Assembly: GCF_022698145.1 (NCBI RefSeq)
Contig: NZ_JALDAX010000007.1
Coordinates: forward strand, 361,181-425,180
DNA length: 64,000 nt
Source of the DNA: Streptomyces spinosisporus
GTDB lineage: Bacteria; Actinomycetota; Actinomycetes; Streptomycetales; Streptomycetaceae
Direction: 5' to 3'
This document shows, piece by piece, positions 8,123 to 16,624 of the stretch (its first letter is position 1; every line of letters begins with the position of its first letter). The notes beneath the pieces are model-generated. The model was given only the letters and a program-made list of their open reading frames with translations, was not told the origin of the DNA and searched no databases. The translations under genes were made by a program, and so were the position numbers.

Positions 8123-8347
8123 TCAGTCGGTGTCCGTGGTGCGGCGGCTCTGTGTGCGGTCGCGGTGGCTGGTGTCGCACCACGGGAAGCGGCGGCTGCG
8201 GCGGCAGGTGCACAGCGCGACCCGGAAGCGGTCGGAGCGGACCGTGCTGCCGTCCTCCAGTTCCACCTCGACCGGCCCCTCCACGAGCAGGGGGCCACGG
8301 CGCTGGACCTTGATGCGGCGCGCGGGTTCAGCAGGGGAGTTCGGCAC
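8123..8347 (-). CDS. CDGSH iron-sulfur domain protein
   Basis: 74 residues, GTG start inside the end of the upstream methyltransferase gene (20-base overlap). The [2Fe-2S] motif is complete for ligands: CTCRRSRRFPWCDTSH fits C-x-C-x2-S-x3-P-x-C-D-x-S-H, keeping three Cys and one His. The usual Gly of CDGSH is Thr here. Small CDGSH proteins store or transfer electrons or clusters. Tight coupling to a haem-oxygenase-like diiron enzyme and a methyltransferase suggests it is the redox or cluster partner of that enzyme; this is inference from gene order. Confidence 0.9.
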   Translation of the reverse strand: MPNSPAEPARRIKVQRRGPLLVEGPVEVELEDGSTVRSDRFRVALCTCRRSRRFPWCDTSHRDRTQSRRTTDTD

Positions 8348-8999
8348 GGACGACCACCAGCTCTTCCTTCTCGTCGGCGGCCACCAGACCGCGCTGCCGC
8401 AGCCAGTCCGCGCGTGCGCGCAGCACCGGCCCGAACGGGATCCGGCGGCGGTGGGTGACGGCCGCCCTGAACCCGGCGTCGTGCAGCCGGCCCAGCGTCC
8501 GGTCGGGGTTGCTGAGCACCGAGTGCACCATCAGCAGGACACCGCCGGGGCGCAGCACCACCGGGGCCTCCCGGCAGATCCGGTCCAGCACGAGCCGTCC
8601 GTCCTCGCCCGCGTCCCAGGCCCGGGCCGCACCGCGCGGCCGGGTGCGGGCCGCGGGCGTGGGCACGTAGGGCGGGTTGGAGAGGATCAGGTCGAACGAC
8701 TGGCCGCGCACCGGCGCGAACAGGTTGCCGCGCCGGGTCCGCACCGGGACCCCCGCGAGCCGTGCGTTCAGGCGTGCCGTCCACACCGCACGCCACGAGA
8801 CGTCCACGGCGGTCACGCGGGTGCCGCGCCGGGCGGCCGCCAGCGCCAGCGCGCCGGCTCCGGTGCCGACGTCGAGGACGTCGGCGTCCGGCGCGAGAGG
8901 TTCTTCGGACAGGGCTCCGACCAGGAGGTCCGTGTCGTCCTGCGGGGCGTACACACCCGGGGGCGCCAGTGGTCTCACCGGGCTCAAGTACCCCGACAT
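8328..8999 (-). CDS. HemK/PrmC-like N5-glutamine-type methyltransferase
   Basis: 223 residues. The SAM-binding motif is VLDVGTGAGALALAAARRG, with an acidic end of strand two in VTAVDVS. The catalytic ILSNPPYVPTP carries the NPPY signature of enzymes that methylate Gln/Asn or exocyclic amino groups. It is shorter than release-factor methyltransferase PrmC and lacks its N-terminal helical domain, so it resembles the HemK2/Mtq2 group. Its ATG directly follows the stop of the diiron enzyme gene, and the CDGSH gene starts within its 3' end. The substrate is unknown; the gene order suggests it acts with its neighbours. Confidence 0.85.
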   Translation of the reverse strand: MSGYLSPVRPLAPPGVYAPQDDTDLLVGALSEEPLAPDADVLDVGTGAGALALAAARRGTRVTAVDVSWRAVWTARLNARLAGVPVRTRRGNLFAPVRGQSFDLILSNPPYVPTPAARTRPRGAARAWDAGEDGRLVLDRICREAPVVLRPGGVLLMVHSVLSNPDRTLGRLHDAGFRAAVTHRRRIPFGPVLRARADWLRQRGLVAADEKEELVVVRAELPC

Positions 9000-10013
9000 T
9001 CAGGAGATAAAAGAGATTTCCGAAAAGACGGGCCTGCGCAGGGACGACCTGCCCTCGCGCCACTCCCCGAGCAGCTCGGCGCCGAAGCGGTCCTCCAGAT
9101 ACCCGGTGGCGTCGATGCCGAACACCACGTCGGACGCCAGATGCGGCTCGTCGGCCAGCAGCCCGCCGATGACCTCATGGCGGACGACCTGCTCGTGGAC
9201 GGCGTCGGCCTCGACGTGCTCGTCGTAGAAGTGCTCGGCGGCCGGTCCCGCCCCGGTGCGGCGCATCGCCTCGGCCAGCCGCCGGGACCCGGGCGAGGAG
9301 GTGATCTCGACCGATGCGAAGTGGCCCACCAAGGCACCCCGCAGGGAACGGTGCAGACCGAAGAGCGACATGAGGTTGACCGTCGCGAGCATCCGGGCGC
9401 TCGCCGCGTCCAGATAGCGGCCGTACGTCGTGTCCAGGCCCAGATCCGTCATCAGCTCGGCGAACAGGTGCGCGTGCACCCGGTCGGGGCGGCTGCCGCC
9501 GAACTCGTCGAACTCCACCGCCGCCATGCCCGCCTTGGCGCGGCCCGTGAGCCGGGGCAGCACCCAGGCGTGCGGGTCGGCCTCCTTGAGGTGGTAGAGG
9601 GAGCGCTGGGCCGCGTACTCGCGCAGCTGCCACAACTCGCCCTCGTCGCGCAGGAAATGGCTGACGCCATTGCCGTCTGAGGGCTCGACGAGCAGGTCGG
9701 CGAGTGCGTCGTCGAGGGTGTCGTGGACCGGGGTGTCCGCGCGCAGGGCGGTCAGGAAGCGGTGCTCCAGGGCCGCCCGGGTGCGCAGCAGGTCGGGGTC
9801 CCACTCGCGGTCGGGAGCCACGCCCGCGAAACCGCGGTAGTGGAGTTCGTAGCAGAGGTAGAGGGCGAGCTGGAGGTCGTCGCCGTAGGCGGGAGCCGCC
9901 GCGACCGCCTCGGGGCGCGGCAGCGGGCCCGCGTCGAGCAGATGGTCCTTCACTGCTGCCGAGACGGGTCCCCGGGGCTCGGGGAGCCGCGGACCTTCGT
10001 GGTGGTGCGTCAT
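9000..10013 (-). CDS. Iron-containing redox enzyme, haem-oxygenase-like diiron fold
   Basis: 337 residues, all-helical. Acid/His pairs are spaced as in haem-oxygenase-like diiron proteins: YELHYRGF near the N-terminus, then DEGELWQLREYAAQRSLYHL, then EFDEFGGSRPDRVHAHLF, and HFYDEHVEADAVHEQVVRHE near the C-terminus. Members of this superfamily use O2 at a diiron centre for N-oxygenation, C-C cleavage or desaturation. It is the first gene of a three-gene operon with a methyltransferase and a CDGSH protein. The reaction is unknown; metal ligands are proposed by eye. Confidence 0.78.
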   Translation of the reverse strand: MTHHHEGPRLPEPRGPVSAAVKDHLLDAGPLPRPEAVAAAPAYGDDLQLALYLCYELHYRGFAGVAPDREWDPDLLRTRAALEHRFLTALRADTPVHDTLDDALADLLVEPSDGNGVSHFLRDEGELWQLREYAAQRSLYHLKEADPHAWVLPRLTGRAKAGMAAVEFDEFGGSRPDRVHAHLFAELMTDLGLDTTYGRYLDAASARMLATVNLMSLFGLHRSLRGALVGHFASVEITSSPGSRRLAEAMRRTGAGPAAEHFYDEHVEADAVHEQVVRHEVIGGLLADEPHLASDVVFGIDATGYLEDRFGAELLGEWREGRSSLRRPVFSEISFIS

Positions 10014-10079
10014 ACGCGCCGGGTACCCGGACGGCGGTGGGTCATCCGCGGCGCGGGAGCCGCAGGGTGCCCGCCCCGG

Positions 10080-11093
10080 TCAGCGGGTCAGGGCCGCGAT
10101 GCGCAAGGGCACCGGGCCCGGGGGAGCGGGCTGGGGCGCCTCGTCGAGGCGGCTGATCTCCGTCCACCAGGACGAGCCCTCCTCGATGTGGCGCAGCAGG
10201 ATGCCCTCGCGGATCGCCCACGGGCAGATGCTGACCGTCTTCAGGCCGGTCAGCTTCATCGCGGTGTGTCCGACCACCGCACCGGCCAGGCTCTGCCGGG
10301 CGCGCGGCGCCGAGATGCCGGGCAGCCGGGCGCGTTCGGCGGCGGGCAGGGCCGCGAGCCGGTCGATCGCCACTCGCAGGTCTCCGCGCCGCATCTGCCG
10401 CGGCACGAACGGCCCCTGCCGCCCCGGTGCCGCCCCGCACAACCGCCCCAGCTGCTGGAACGTACGGGAGGTGACCACCGCGGTGCGCGGGCCCTCCCAG
10501 CGGATCCGTGCCGCCACGTCGCGCAGCTGGTGACGGACCTTGCGGCGCAGCGCCCGCACCTGGTCCGGCGAGGGCGGGCCGTCCTCCGCGAAGAACTCAT
10601 GGGTCAGGCGTCCCGCGCCGAGCGGCAGCGAGGCCACGAAGTCCGGCACCCGGCCGCGTCCGAAGGCCACTTCGAGGGAGCCGCCGCCGATGTCCAGCAG
10701 GGCCAGCGGCCCCGACTGCCAGCCCATCCAGCGCCGTGCCCCGAGGAAGGTGAGCTCGGCCTCCAGCTCGCCCGGCAGGGTGCACAGCGCCACGCCGGTC
10801 CGCGCGCGTACGGTCCGCAGCACGTCGTGGCGGTTGGGGGCGGCCCGTACGACGGCGGTGGCGAAGGCCGACGGGGCGGCGGCGCCCCAGCGGGTCGCGG
10901 TACGGCTCGCCTCGCTCACCGCGTCGACGAGCCGCTCGACGCACTCGTCCGGAACACGGCTGCCGGGCCTGACCTGTTCGGACAGCCGCAGCCGCCATTT
11001 CGCGGTGTGCACCGGCAGCGGAACCCCACCGTCCGCGTCCGCCACCACGAGCCGGACCGTGTTCGAGCCCACATCCACCAGGCTGAGTCTCAT
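10080..11093 (-). CDS. Ppx/GppA-family phosphatase (exopolyphosphatase or pppGpp phosphohydrolase)
   Basis: 337 residues starting MRLSLVDVGSNTVRL, the ASKHA phosphate-1 motif (DVGSNT) of the Ppx/GppA family. The second motif is LLDIGGGSLEVA. A nearby GTATAC hexamer (a -10 candidate on the minus strand about 20 bases upstream) argues against the longer frame reaching 11126. At 337 residues it is a short form without the C-terminal HD domain of E. coli Ppx, like actinobacterial Ppx proteins. It would hydrolyse terminal phosphate from polyphosphate or pppGpp in the cytoplasm. Possibly its own transcription unit, since a strong hairpin separates it from the upstream exporter gene. Confidence 0.85.
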   Translation of the reverse strand: MRLSLVDVGSNTVRLVVADADGGVPLPVHTAKWRLRLSEQVRPGSRVPDECVERLVDAVSEASRTATRWGAAAPSAFATAVVRAAPNRHDVLRTVRARTGVALCTLPGELEAELTFLGARRWMGWQSGPLALLDIGGGSLEVAFGRGRVPDFVASLPLGAGRLTHEFFAEDGPPSPDQVRALRRKVRHQLRDVAARIRWEGPRTAVVTSRTFQQLGRLCGAAPGRQGPFVPRQMRRGDLRVAIDRLAALPAAERARLPGISAPRARQSLAGAVVGHTAMKLTGLKTVSICPWAIREGILLRHIEEGSSWWTEISRLDEAPQPAPPGPVPLRIAALTR

Positions 11094-11164
11094 GGGCCTG
11101 TGGGTACCCATGTGTATACGAACCAATCACACACCGTGCCCGCGTCCGACGCCGGGCGCACGGA

Positions 11165-11198
11165 AGGGGCCGCCGTCTCCCTGCTGACGGCGGCCCCT
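11165..11198 (-). terminator. Terminator of the DHA2 exporter gene
   Basis: Perfect 13-bp inverted repeat (11165-11177 / 11186-11198) with an 8-base loop, 29 bases beyond the exporter stop on the minus strand. Confidence 0.8.
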
Positions 11199-11226
11199 GG
11201 GACCTGTGCGGCTCGGTCCGGTCGGA

Positions 11227-12729
11227 TCACATGTGGACGACGGGTGCGGCGTCCGCGTCCTGCTCCGGAACCCCGCGGCGGTAGAGCAGGAAGGCGATCA
11301 CCGCGCCGGCGGCGAACAGCCCCGCCGACCACCAGAAGGCGGTGGTGTAGCTCTCGATAGTCGACTGGGCCTGCACCAGCTTGTTCGTCGGGTCCTTGCC
11401 GGCCAGATAGTCGGTCGCGGCGCTCGCGGCCAGGGTGTTCAGCAGTGCCGTACCGATCGAACCACCCACCTGCTGCATGGCGTTGACCGTGGCGGAGGCG
11501 ACCCCCGCGTCCTCGGCCGCCACCCCGCCGGTGGCCAGCTGCATCGCGGCCGGCATCACCAGACCGAGGCCGACGCCGGTCACGATCAGCTGCGGCAGCA
11601 CCGCGCCGGCATAGCTGGAGCCGATGCCGATCCCGGTCAGCCAGGCCATGCCGACCGCGGCGATCGCGAAGCCCAGCGGGACGATCGCCTTCGGCCCGAT
11701 CCGCGGCACCAGGGTGGTGGTGCCGAGCTGCGCCGCCACCATCAGCGCACCGACCATCGGCAGGAAGGCGACACCGGTCTTGGTGGGGCTGAAGCCGAGG
11801 TTCAGCTGCAGGTAGTAGGTGAGGAAGAGGAACACGCCGAACATGCCGCCGGCGGAGATCAGCACGGCGAGGAAGGAGGCCGAGCGGTTGCGGTCGAGCA
11901 GGATGCGCAGCGGCAGCAGCGGGTGCGCGGCCCGGGTCTGCCACCAGGCGAAGGCCGCCAGCAGTATGCCGCCCGCGATCAGGAAGCCCCAGGTCAGGGG
12001 CGAACTCCAGTCGTGCGTCTCGGCGTTGGAGAATCCGTAGACGAGGGAGAACAGACCGGCGGCGACGAGCACCGTGCCCGGCACGTCCAGCTTGGCGCTC
12101 TGCGCGTCGCGGTGGTTGGTCAAGAGCAGCCAGCCGCCCACGAAGGCCACGACGGCGATCAGCACGTTCACGTACAGCGTCCAGCGCCAGTCGAAGGCGT
12201 CGGTCAGGACGCCGCCGAGCAGCAGGCCCACCGCGCCGCCGGCACCGGCGATGGCGCCGTAGACGCTGAACGCGCGCGCCCGTTCGCGGGCGTCGGTGAA
12301 CGTGGTGTTGAGCAGGGAGAGCGCGGCGGGAGCGAGCAGTGCGCCGAAGGCGCCCTGGAGGGCGCGTGCGGTGACGAGCATCCCGAAACCGCTCGCGGCA
12401 CCGCCGAGCGCGGACACCGCGGCGAAGCCGACGACGCCGACGAGGAAGGCGGTCTTGCGGCCGAACAGGTCGGCGATACGGCCGCCGAGCAGCAGCAGGG
12501 AGGCGAAGGCCAGGGCGTAGGCGGTGACGATCCACTGCCGGTTGCCGTCGGAGAAGCCGAGATCGGCCTGGGCCGACGGCAGGGCGATGTTCACGATGGT
12601 GGCGTCGAGCACCACCATCAGCTGGGCGACGGCGACGACCGCGAGGATCCACCACCGCTTCTGCGACGCCGCGGACGGCGCCTCGACCGCACCCTGCTGG
12701 GTGTCGTCGGTCAGGGTCTTGTGGGACAT
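11227..12729 (-). CDS. MFS drug exporter, DHA2 (14-TM, EmrB/QacA) family
   Basis: 500 residues with about 14 hydrophobic helices. Seen: LDATIVNIALPSAQ (motif D1 in helix 1), GGRIADLFGRK (motif A, loop 2-3) and a Gly/Pro-rich motif C region (GAGGAVGLLLGG) in helix 5. These mark a proton-driven exporter of lipophilic or cationic compounds. The C-terminal half includes ASATVNAMQQVGGSIGTALL, typical of DHA2 members. It is divergent from the arsR gene; two palindromes lie just upstream of its start, so expression is probably repressed until a ligand appears. The substrate cannot be predicted. Confidence 0.9.
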   Translation of the reverse strand: MSHKTLTDDTQQGAVEAPSAASQKRWWILAVVAVAQLMVVLDATIVNIALPSAQADLGFSDGNRQWIVTAYALAFASLLLLGGRIADLFGRKTAFLVGVVGFAAVSALGGAASGFGMLVTARALQGAFGALLAPAALSLLNTTFTDARERARAFSVYGAIAGAGGAVGLLLGGVLTDAFDWRWTLYVNVLIAVVAFVGGWLLLTNHRDAQSAKLDVPGTVLVAAGLFSLVYGFSNAETHDWSSPLTWGFLIAGGILLAAFAWWQTRAAHPLLPLRILLDRNRSASFLAVLISAGGMFGVFLFLTYYLQLNLGFSPTKTGVAFLPMVGALMVAAQLGTTTLVPRIGPKAIVPLGFAIAAVGMAWLTGIGIGSSYAGAVLPQLIVTGVGLGLVMPAAMQLATGGVAAEDAGVASATVNAMQQVGGSIGTALLNTLAASAATDYLAGKDPTNKLVQAQSTIESYTTAFWWSAGLFAAGAVIAFLLYRRGVPEQDADAAPVVHM

Positions 12730-12769
12730 GGGAGAACCACTCCAGGGAAGTCGTTCGAGTGCTGCCTAA

Positions 12770-12784
12770 ACGAAACTGTTTCGT
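12770..12784. promoter_or_regulatory. Palindromic operator ACGAAAC-T-GTTTCGT
   Basis: 7-bp arms around one base, 41 bases upstream of the exporter start codon. It shares the CGAAAC/GTTTCG half-sites with the next palindrome, so one regulator probably binds both. The half-site style is typical of TetR-type repressors, yet no tetR gene is adjacent. Confidence 0.6.
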
Positions 12785-12808
12785 ACACGTCGAGGCTAAA
12801 TCACTCCG

Positions 12809-12830
12809 AGCGAAACGGCAACGTTTCGCT
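12809..12830. promoter_or_regulatory. Palindromic operator AGCGAAACG-N4-CGTTTCGCT
   Basis: Perfect 9-bp arms with a 4-base spacer, in the divergent promoter between the exporter and arsR. Same core as the palindrome at 12770-12784. Confidence 0.65.
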
Positions 12831-12849
12831 GGACGTGACGATCGTCATT

Positions 12850-12867
12850 TATTCCTTGACGGGAATA
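12850..12867. promoter_or_regulatory. Palindrome TATTCC-N6-GGAATA at the arsR promoter
   Basis: Perfect 6-bp arms with a 6-base spacer containing TTGACG, which could be a -35 element. It ends 25 bases before the arsR start. A likely autoregulatory ArsR site; inferred. Confidence 0.55.
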
Positions 12868-12891
12868 TAACTGTGGAGGCATATTAAGGCC

Positions 12892-13224
12892 ATGTCCGAC
12901 GGCGCTCTCTGGTCCGCTCTCGCCGACCCTCACCGCAGGGCCATCGTCGCGCTGCTCCTGGAGCGGCCGCGGCCCGTGGGCGAGATCGTGGAGGCATGCG
13001 GTCTGAGCCAGCCCAGCACCTCCAAACATCTGAAGGTGCTGCGGGAAGCGGGGCTGGTCCGGGTGCGGCAGGACGCGCAGCGCCGCGTCTACGCCCTCGA
13101 CCCGGCCCCGATCGCCGAACTCGACGCCTGGCTCGCGCCCTACCGCAAGCTCTGGAACCGCAGCCTGGACGCGCTGGGCCGGCGACTGGACGAGACGGCG
13201 CCGGACGATCCCGAGGAGGACTGA
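12892..13224 (+). CDS. ArsR-family winged-helix regulator
   Basis: 110 residues. The winged-helix core reads PVGEIVEACGLSQPSTSKHLKVLREAGLV, split here as helix 2-3 (EIVEACGLSQPSTSKHL) and the start of the wing (KVLREAGLVRVRQDAQRRVY). There is no cluster of Cys/His metal ligands, so it is of the type often paired with SRPBCC genes rather than a metal sensor. Ribosome site GGAGG lies 12 bases upstream. Six bases separate it from the SRPBCC gene, so the two form an operon divergent from the DHA2 exporter. Confidence 0.9.
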   Translation: MSDGALWSALADPHRRAIVALLLERPRPVGEIVEACGLSQPSTSKHLKVLREAGLVRVRQDAQRRVYALDPAPIAELDAWLAPYRKLWNRSLDALGRRLDETAPDDPEED

Positions 13225-13230
13225 TCTGTC

Positions 13231-13758
13231 ATGGCCGCTGATCTCACCGGCACCTATCTGACCCTGGACGACGGCCGCCCGGCCGTCCGCTTCAGCCGCA
13301 CCTACGACCATCCCATCGAGCGCGTCTGGCAGTTCGTGACGGACGCCGAGGAGCTCGCCCGCTGGTTCCCCTCACGCGCCGAGATCGATCCGCGCCCGGG
13401 CGGCACCATCACCTTCAGCGGCGACCCGAACATGCCGGAGTCCACGGGCCGCGTGCTGGCGCTCGACGAGCCGCGCCGTCTCTCCTTCGAGTGGGGCGGC
13501 GACGAACTGCACTTCGACCTTCAGGCGCTGGACGACAAGCGCACCCGGTTCACCCTCACCCATGTCCTCCGGGCCGCCGACACCGCGGCCCGCAACGGCG
13601 CGGGCTGGGAGGTGTGCCTGGCCGCCCTGGACGCACTCGCCCGGAACGAGCGGTTCGAGGGGCCGCACGCCGGGGCGGGCGCACCGTGGAAGGAGTTCTA
13701 CGCCGCCTACCTCGACGCCGGTGTGCCGTCCGGGGCCCCCGTTCCCGGACTGGACTGA
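13231..13758 (+). CDS. SRPBCC (AHSA1/START-like) ligand-binding domain protein
   Basis: 175 residues. The helix-grip signature begins with VRFSRTYDHPIERVWQFVTD and continues ELARWFPSRAEIDPRPGGTI, typical of the AHSA1 branch. The C-terminus WEVCLAALDALARNE is the long gripping helix. Such proteins bind hydrophobic ligands and are commonly encoded next to ArsR repressors. The pair may sense or buffer a lipophilic compound exported by the neighbouring DHA2 pump; this role is inferred from position only. Confidence 0.85.
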   Translation: MAADLTGTYLTLDDGRPAVRFSRTYDHPIERVWQFVTDAEELARWFPSRAEIDPRPGGTITFSGDPNMPESTGRVLALDEPRRLSFEWGGDELHFDLQALDDKRTRFTLTHVLRAADTAARNGAGWEVCLAALDALARNERFEGPHAGAGAPWKEFYAAYLDAGVPSGAPVPGLD

Positions 13759-13789
13759 CCCGTCCCGGGACCTGACCGACCCGTCTCCC

Positions 13790-13806
13790 GGGACCGGAGC
13801 GGTCCC
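13790..13806. terminator. Short hairpin between convergent genes
   Basis: GGGACCG-GAG-CGGTCCC, 7-bp perfect stem with a 3-base loop, abutting the stop of the minus-strand ABC gene and 31 bases after the SRPBCC stop. Confidence 0.6.
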
Positions 13807-16623
13807 TCACGCCATCTGACGCCGCACCAGCTCGTGCAGCCGCCCGCCCGTGTCCGCGAGCAGCTGCGCGGGCGGGCCCTGCTGGGCGATCCTGCCGTCC
13901 TCCATCACGATCACGCGGTCGGCGTCCAGCACGGTCGACAGCCGGTGCGCGATGACCACGCGGGTGGCGTTCAGCGCCTTGGTGGACTCGATCACCGTGC
14001 GCTGCGTCTCGTTGTCGAGCGCGCTCGTCGCTTCGTCGAAGAAGAGAATGCGAGGCCGCCGGATCAGCGCCTGCGCGATCATCAGGCGCTGCCGCTGGCC
14101 GCCGGAGACCGCACCGCTGCCCGAGACGATCGTGTGCAGACCCATCGGCATCCGCTTGATGTCCTCGGCGAGCCCCGCCATCTCGGCCGCCGCCATCGCC
14201 TCCTCCGGCGTGTACGGCTCGGTCCCGCAGATGACGTCCAGGATGGAACCGGTGAACGGCTGCGCGTGCTGCAGCACCACACCGCACTGCCGGCGCACCG
14301 CCGACTGGTCGAGCGCGGACAGGTCCTGGCCGTCGTACAGAACACTCCCCGAGACCGGCTTGTCGAAGCCGATCAGCAGTCTGAGCAGGGTCGACTTGCC
14401 GCAGCCACTGGGCCCGACGATGGCCACGAACTCGCCCGGACGCACCTCGAAGGACAGGTCGTCCAGGACGAGCGGACCGTCGTCGGAGTACCGGAACGAC
14501 AGCCGCCGGGCCTCGATCGCACCGGTCAGCGGACCCGGCCGGGTACTGCCCGTGCGCACCTCGGGCGTCGCCTCGAACACCGGCTTGATCTGCTCGAAGA
14601 GCGGCGTCGCGGCCACCACGGAGACGAACGCACCGGTCAGCTGGGTGACCGAGGTCAGCACCATCGTCACCGAGGTGTTGAAGGTGAGGAACGCGGCCGC
14701 CGACATCACCCCGCGCGCCGGACCCGCCAGCAGCATGAACATCAGCAGGGTGCACAGCGGCAGATACACCGCGCCCATCACCGTGGTGAGGTTCTTGATC
14801 CGCCCCACCTTCTGCTGCAGTTCACGGCTGTGCGCGAACTGCGAGGCCCACGCCGCGTAGGCGTAGTTCTCGGCCGCCGCCACCCGGAGCTTCGGCAGCC
14901 CCCGCAGGGTCTGGAACGCCTGGTTGTTCAGCTTGTTGCCGAGCACGACCAGCTTGCGCTGCCAGCGCACCTGCCACAGGCCGAGCCCGAGGAAGACGGC
15001 CGCGATGACGACGAGCATCCCGATCGCCGCGAAGGCCATCGAGGGGCTGTACCAGAACAGCAGCCCCAGGTTCATCGCACCGATCGTCACCGACTGCGCG
15101 ACAACGGGTCCCACTCCCGCCATCAACCGGCGCATCGCGCTGATGCCCATGGCCGCGCTGGCCAGTTCGCCGGTCGAGCGTTCCGTGAAGAACTTGGTCG
15201 GCAGTCTCAGCAGCCGGTCCCAGACGGCCGGCTGGAGCGTGGCCTCGATCCGGCCCTCAAGACGCAGAATGGTGAGGTTCTCCAGCAGCATGAACGCCGC
15301 CGCCACCACGCTGGTCAGCATCACGGCCAGACAGACCTGGGCGATCAGGTTCGTCTGCGCCTTCGGCACGAACTCACCGAGCACCTTGCCGGTCGCGATC
15401 GGCACCAGCGCACCGATCGCCACCGTCACCAGACCACTCATCAGCAGATTGGTGAGGTCGCCGCCGGTGCCCCGCATCGTGAACCGCAGCAGCCGCAGCG
15501 GACTGAGGGCGCGGTCCGGCAGCGGGCGGTAGAACATCACCGCGCGCGGCTCGAACTCCTCCGCGTTGGCCTTCTCGATCGGTGTCTCACGACCGGTCGC
15601 GGGATGGACGGCGACATAGCCGCCACGCCGCCACAGCAGCGCGACCGGCGCACCCGACAGCGCCCGGTGGCCCACCAGCGGACCGACGTTGTCCCGCCAC
15701 CAGCGGCCCTCCAGACGCACCGCCCGGGTGCGGACGCGGGAGGCGATCGCCACCAGCTCCACCGGGTCGAGGCGGTCGTTCCCGGTGCCGCTCTGCGCGG
15801 GTTCCGCCAGCTCGATCCCGGCCGCGTCGGCCACCAGCTTGCACGCCGCGTACGAGGCGTCGGCGTCGGCGGCCGTGGTGCGCTTGGACGAGGACTTGCC
15901 GATGGAGGCGAGCAGGGTGCGGTCCGCCTGCGCCCGAACCGCCTCACCGGCCTTGATGCCGGCCGCCGTCCGCGTCTCGTGCGTGCGCTCCAGCTGCTCG
16001 ATCCAGCGGTCCAGCGTGGTCAGCAGCCGGTACTCCTGGTCGACCATGCTCTGCCAGACCGCCGGGTCCATCAGCAGGTCGGCCGCCGCCTCGGCGCCGT
16101 ACAGGGAGCCGTACTGGACACTGCCCGGCGGCACCTGCATCCAGAACACGTCGTCGTCGGTCAGCTCGGCGGCGCGGTCGTTCGCCATCGGCGCCTGGAA
16201 GAGGATGGACAGACTGCGGCCGACGCCGAGGGCGAGCGCGTACTCCAGCGGGCTCGTCTGCGGCGGGACGTACTGAGGATTGCCGTACTCGTCGTACGAC
16301 CACGTCTGGGTGTTGGCCGGCTGGTACAGCTCGCGCAGTCCGATGCGGTGCACCACGCAGTCGCGCAACGGGCGGGCCACCAGGGTGTGCTGGGGGCCCG
16401 GGACCGGGCCGAGCAGCAGCGAGCCGGGCTCCAGGCGGCCGAGGTGGTGCCAGTGGCCCTGCTGGACCGCGTCCACCGCGAACAGGTCCAGGCTGCCGGA
16501 CACGACCAGCCACAGCACCTGCGGGCCTTCCAGGTCGAGCCGGTTCAGGCCCGTGCAGTCGATGCGGGAGCCCATGGACCCGAGCGCACCGAGGACCAGG
16601 TCGCCTTCCTGAGAGGTCGTCAT
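13807..16623 (-). CDS. NHLP-type bacteriocin export ABC transporter, permease/ATPase without peptidase
   Basis: 938 residues, unusually long. An N-terminal cyclic-nucleotide-domain-like beta roll (about 30-110) and a long middle region (about 110-390) precede an ABC exporter membrane domain (about 400-700) and an ATPase. ATPase motifs are Walker A VGPSGCGKSTLL (about 737), signature VSGGQRQRL, Walker B ILFFDEATSALD and switch His in VIAHRLST. This layout is that of the second ABC protein of NHLP bacteriocin systems. It is one base from the C39-containing partner and probably forms a heteromeric exporter with it. Confidence 0.9.
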   Translation of the reverse strand: MTTSQEGDLVLGALGSMGSRIDCTGLNRLDLEGPQVLWLVVSGSLDLFAVDAVQQGHWHHLGRLEPGSLLLGPVPGPQHTLVARPLRDCVVHRIGLRELYQPANTQTWSYDEYGNPQYVPPQTSPLEYALALGVGRSLSILFQAPMANDRAAELTDDDVFWMQVPPGSVQYGSLYGAEAAADLLMDPAVWQSMVDQEYRLLTTLDRWIEQLERTHETRTAAGIKAGEAVRAQADRTLLASIGKSSSKRTTAADADASYAACKLVADAAGIELAEPAQSGTGNDRLDPVELVAIASRVRTRAVRLEGRWWRDNVGPLVGHRALSGAPVALLWRRGGYVAVHPATGRETPIEKANAEEFEPRAVMFYRPLPDRALSPLRLLRFTMRGTGGDLTNLLMSGLVTVAIGALVPIATGKVLGEFVPKAQTNLIAQVCLAVMLTSVVAAAFMLLENLTILRLEGRIEATLQPAVWDRLLRLPTKFFTERSTGELASAAMGISAMRRLMAGVGPVVAQSVTIGAMNLGLLFWYSPSMAFAAIGMLVVIAAVFLGLGLWQVRWQRKLVVLGNKLNNQAFQTLRGLPKLRVAAAENYAYAAWASQFAHSRELQQKVGRIKNLTTVMGAVYLPLCTLLMFMLLAGPARGVMSAAAFLTFNTSVTMVLTSVTQLTGAFVSVVAATPLFEQIKPVFEATPEVRTGSTRPGPLTGAIEARRLSFRYSDDGPLVLDDLSFEVRPGEFVAIVGPSGCGKSTLLRLLIGFDKPVSGSVLYDGQDLSALDQSAVRRQCGVVLQHAQPFTGSILDVICGTEPYTPEEAMAAAEMAGLAEDIKRMPMGLHTIVSGSGAVSGGQRQRLMIAQALIRRPRILFFDEATSALDNETQRTVIESTKALNATRVVIAHRLSTVLDADRVIVMEDGRIAQQGPPAQLLADTGGRLHELVRRQMA

Positions 16624-16624
16624 C

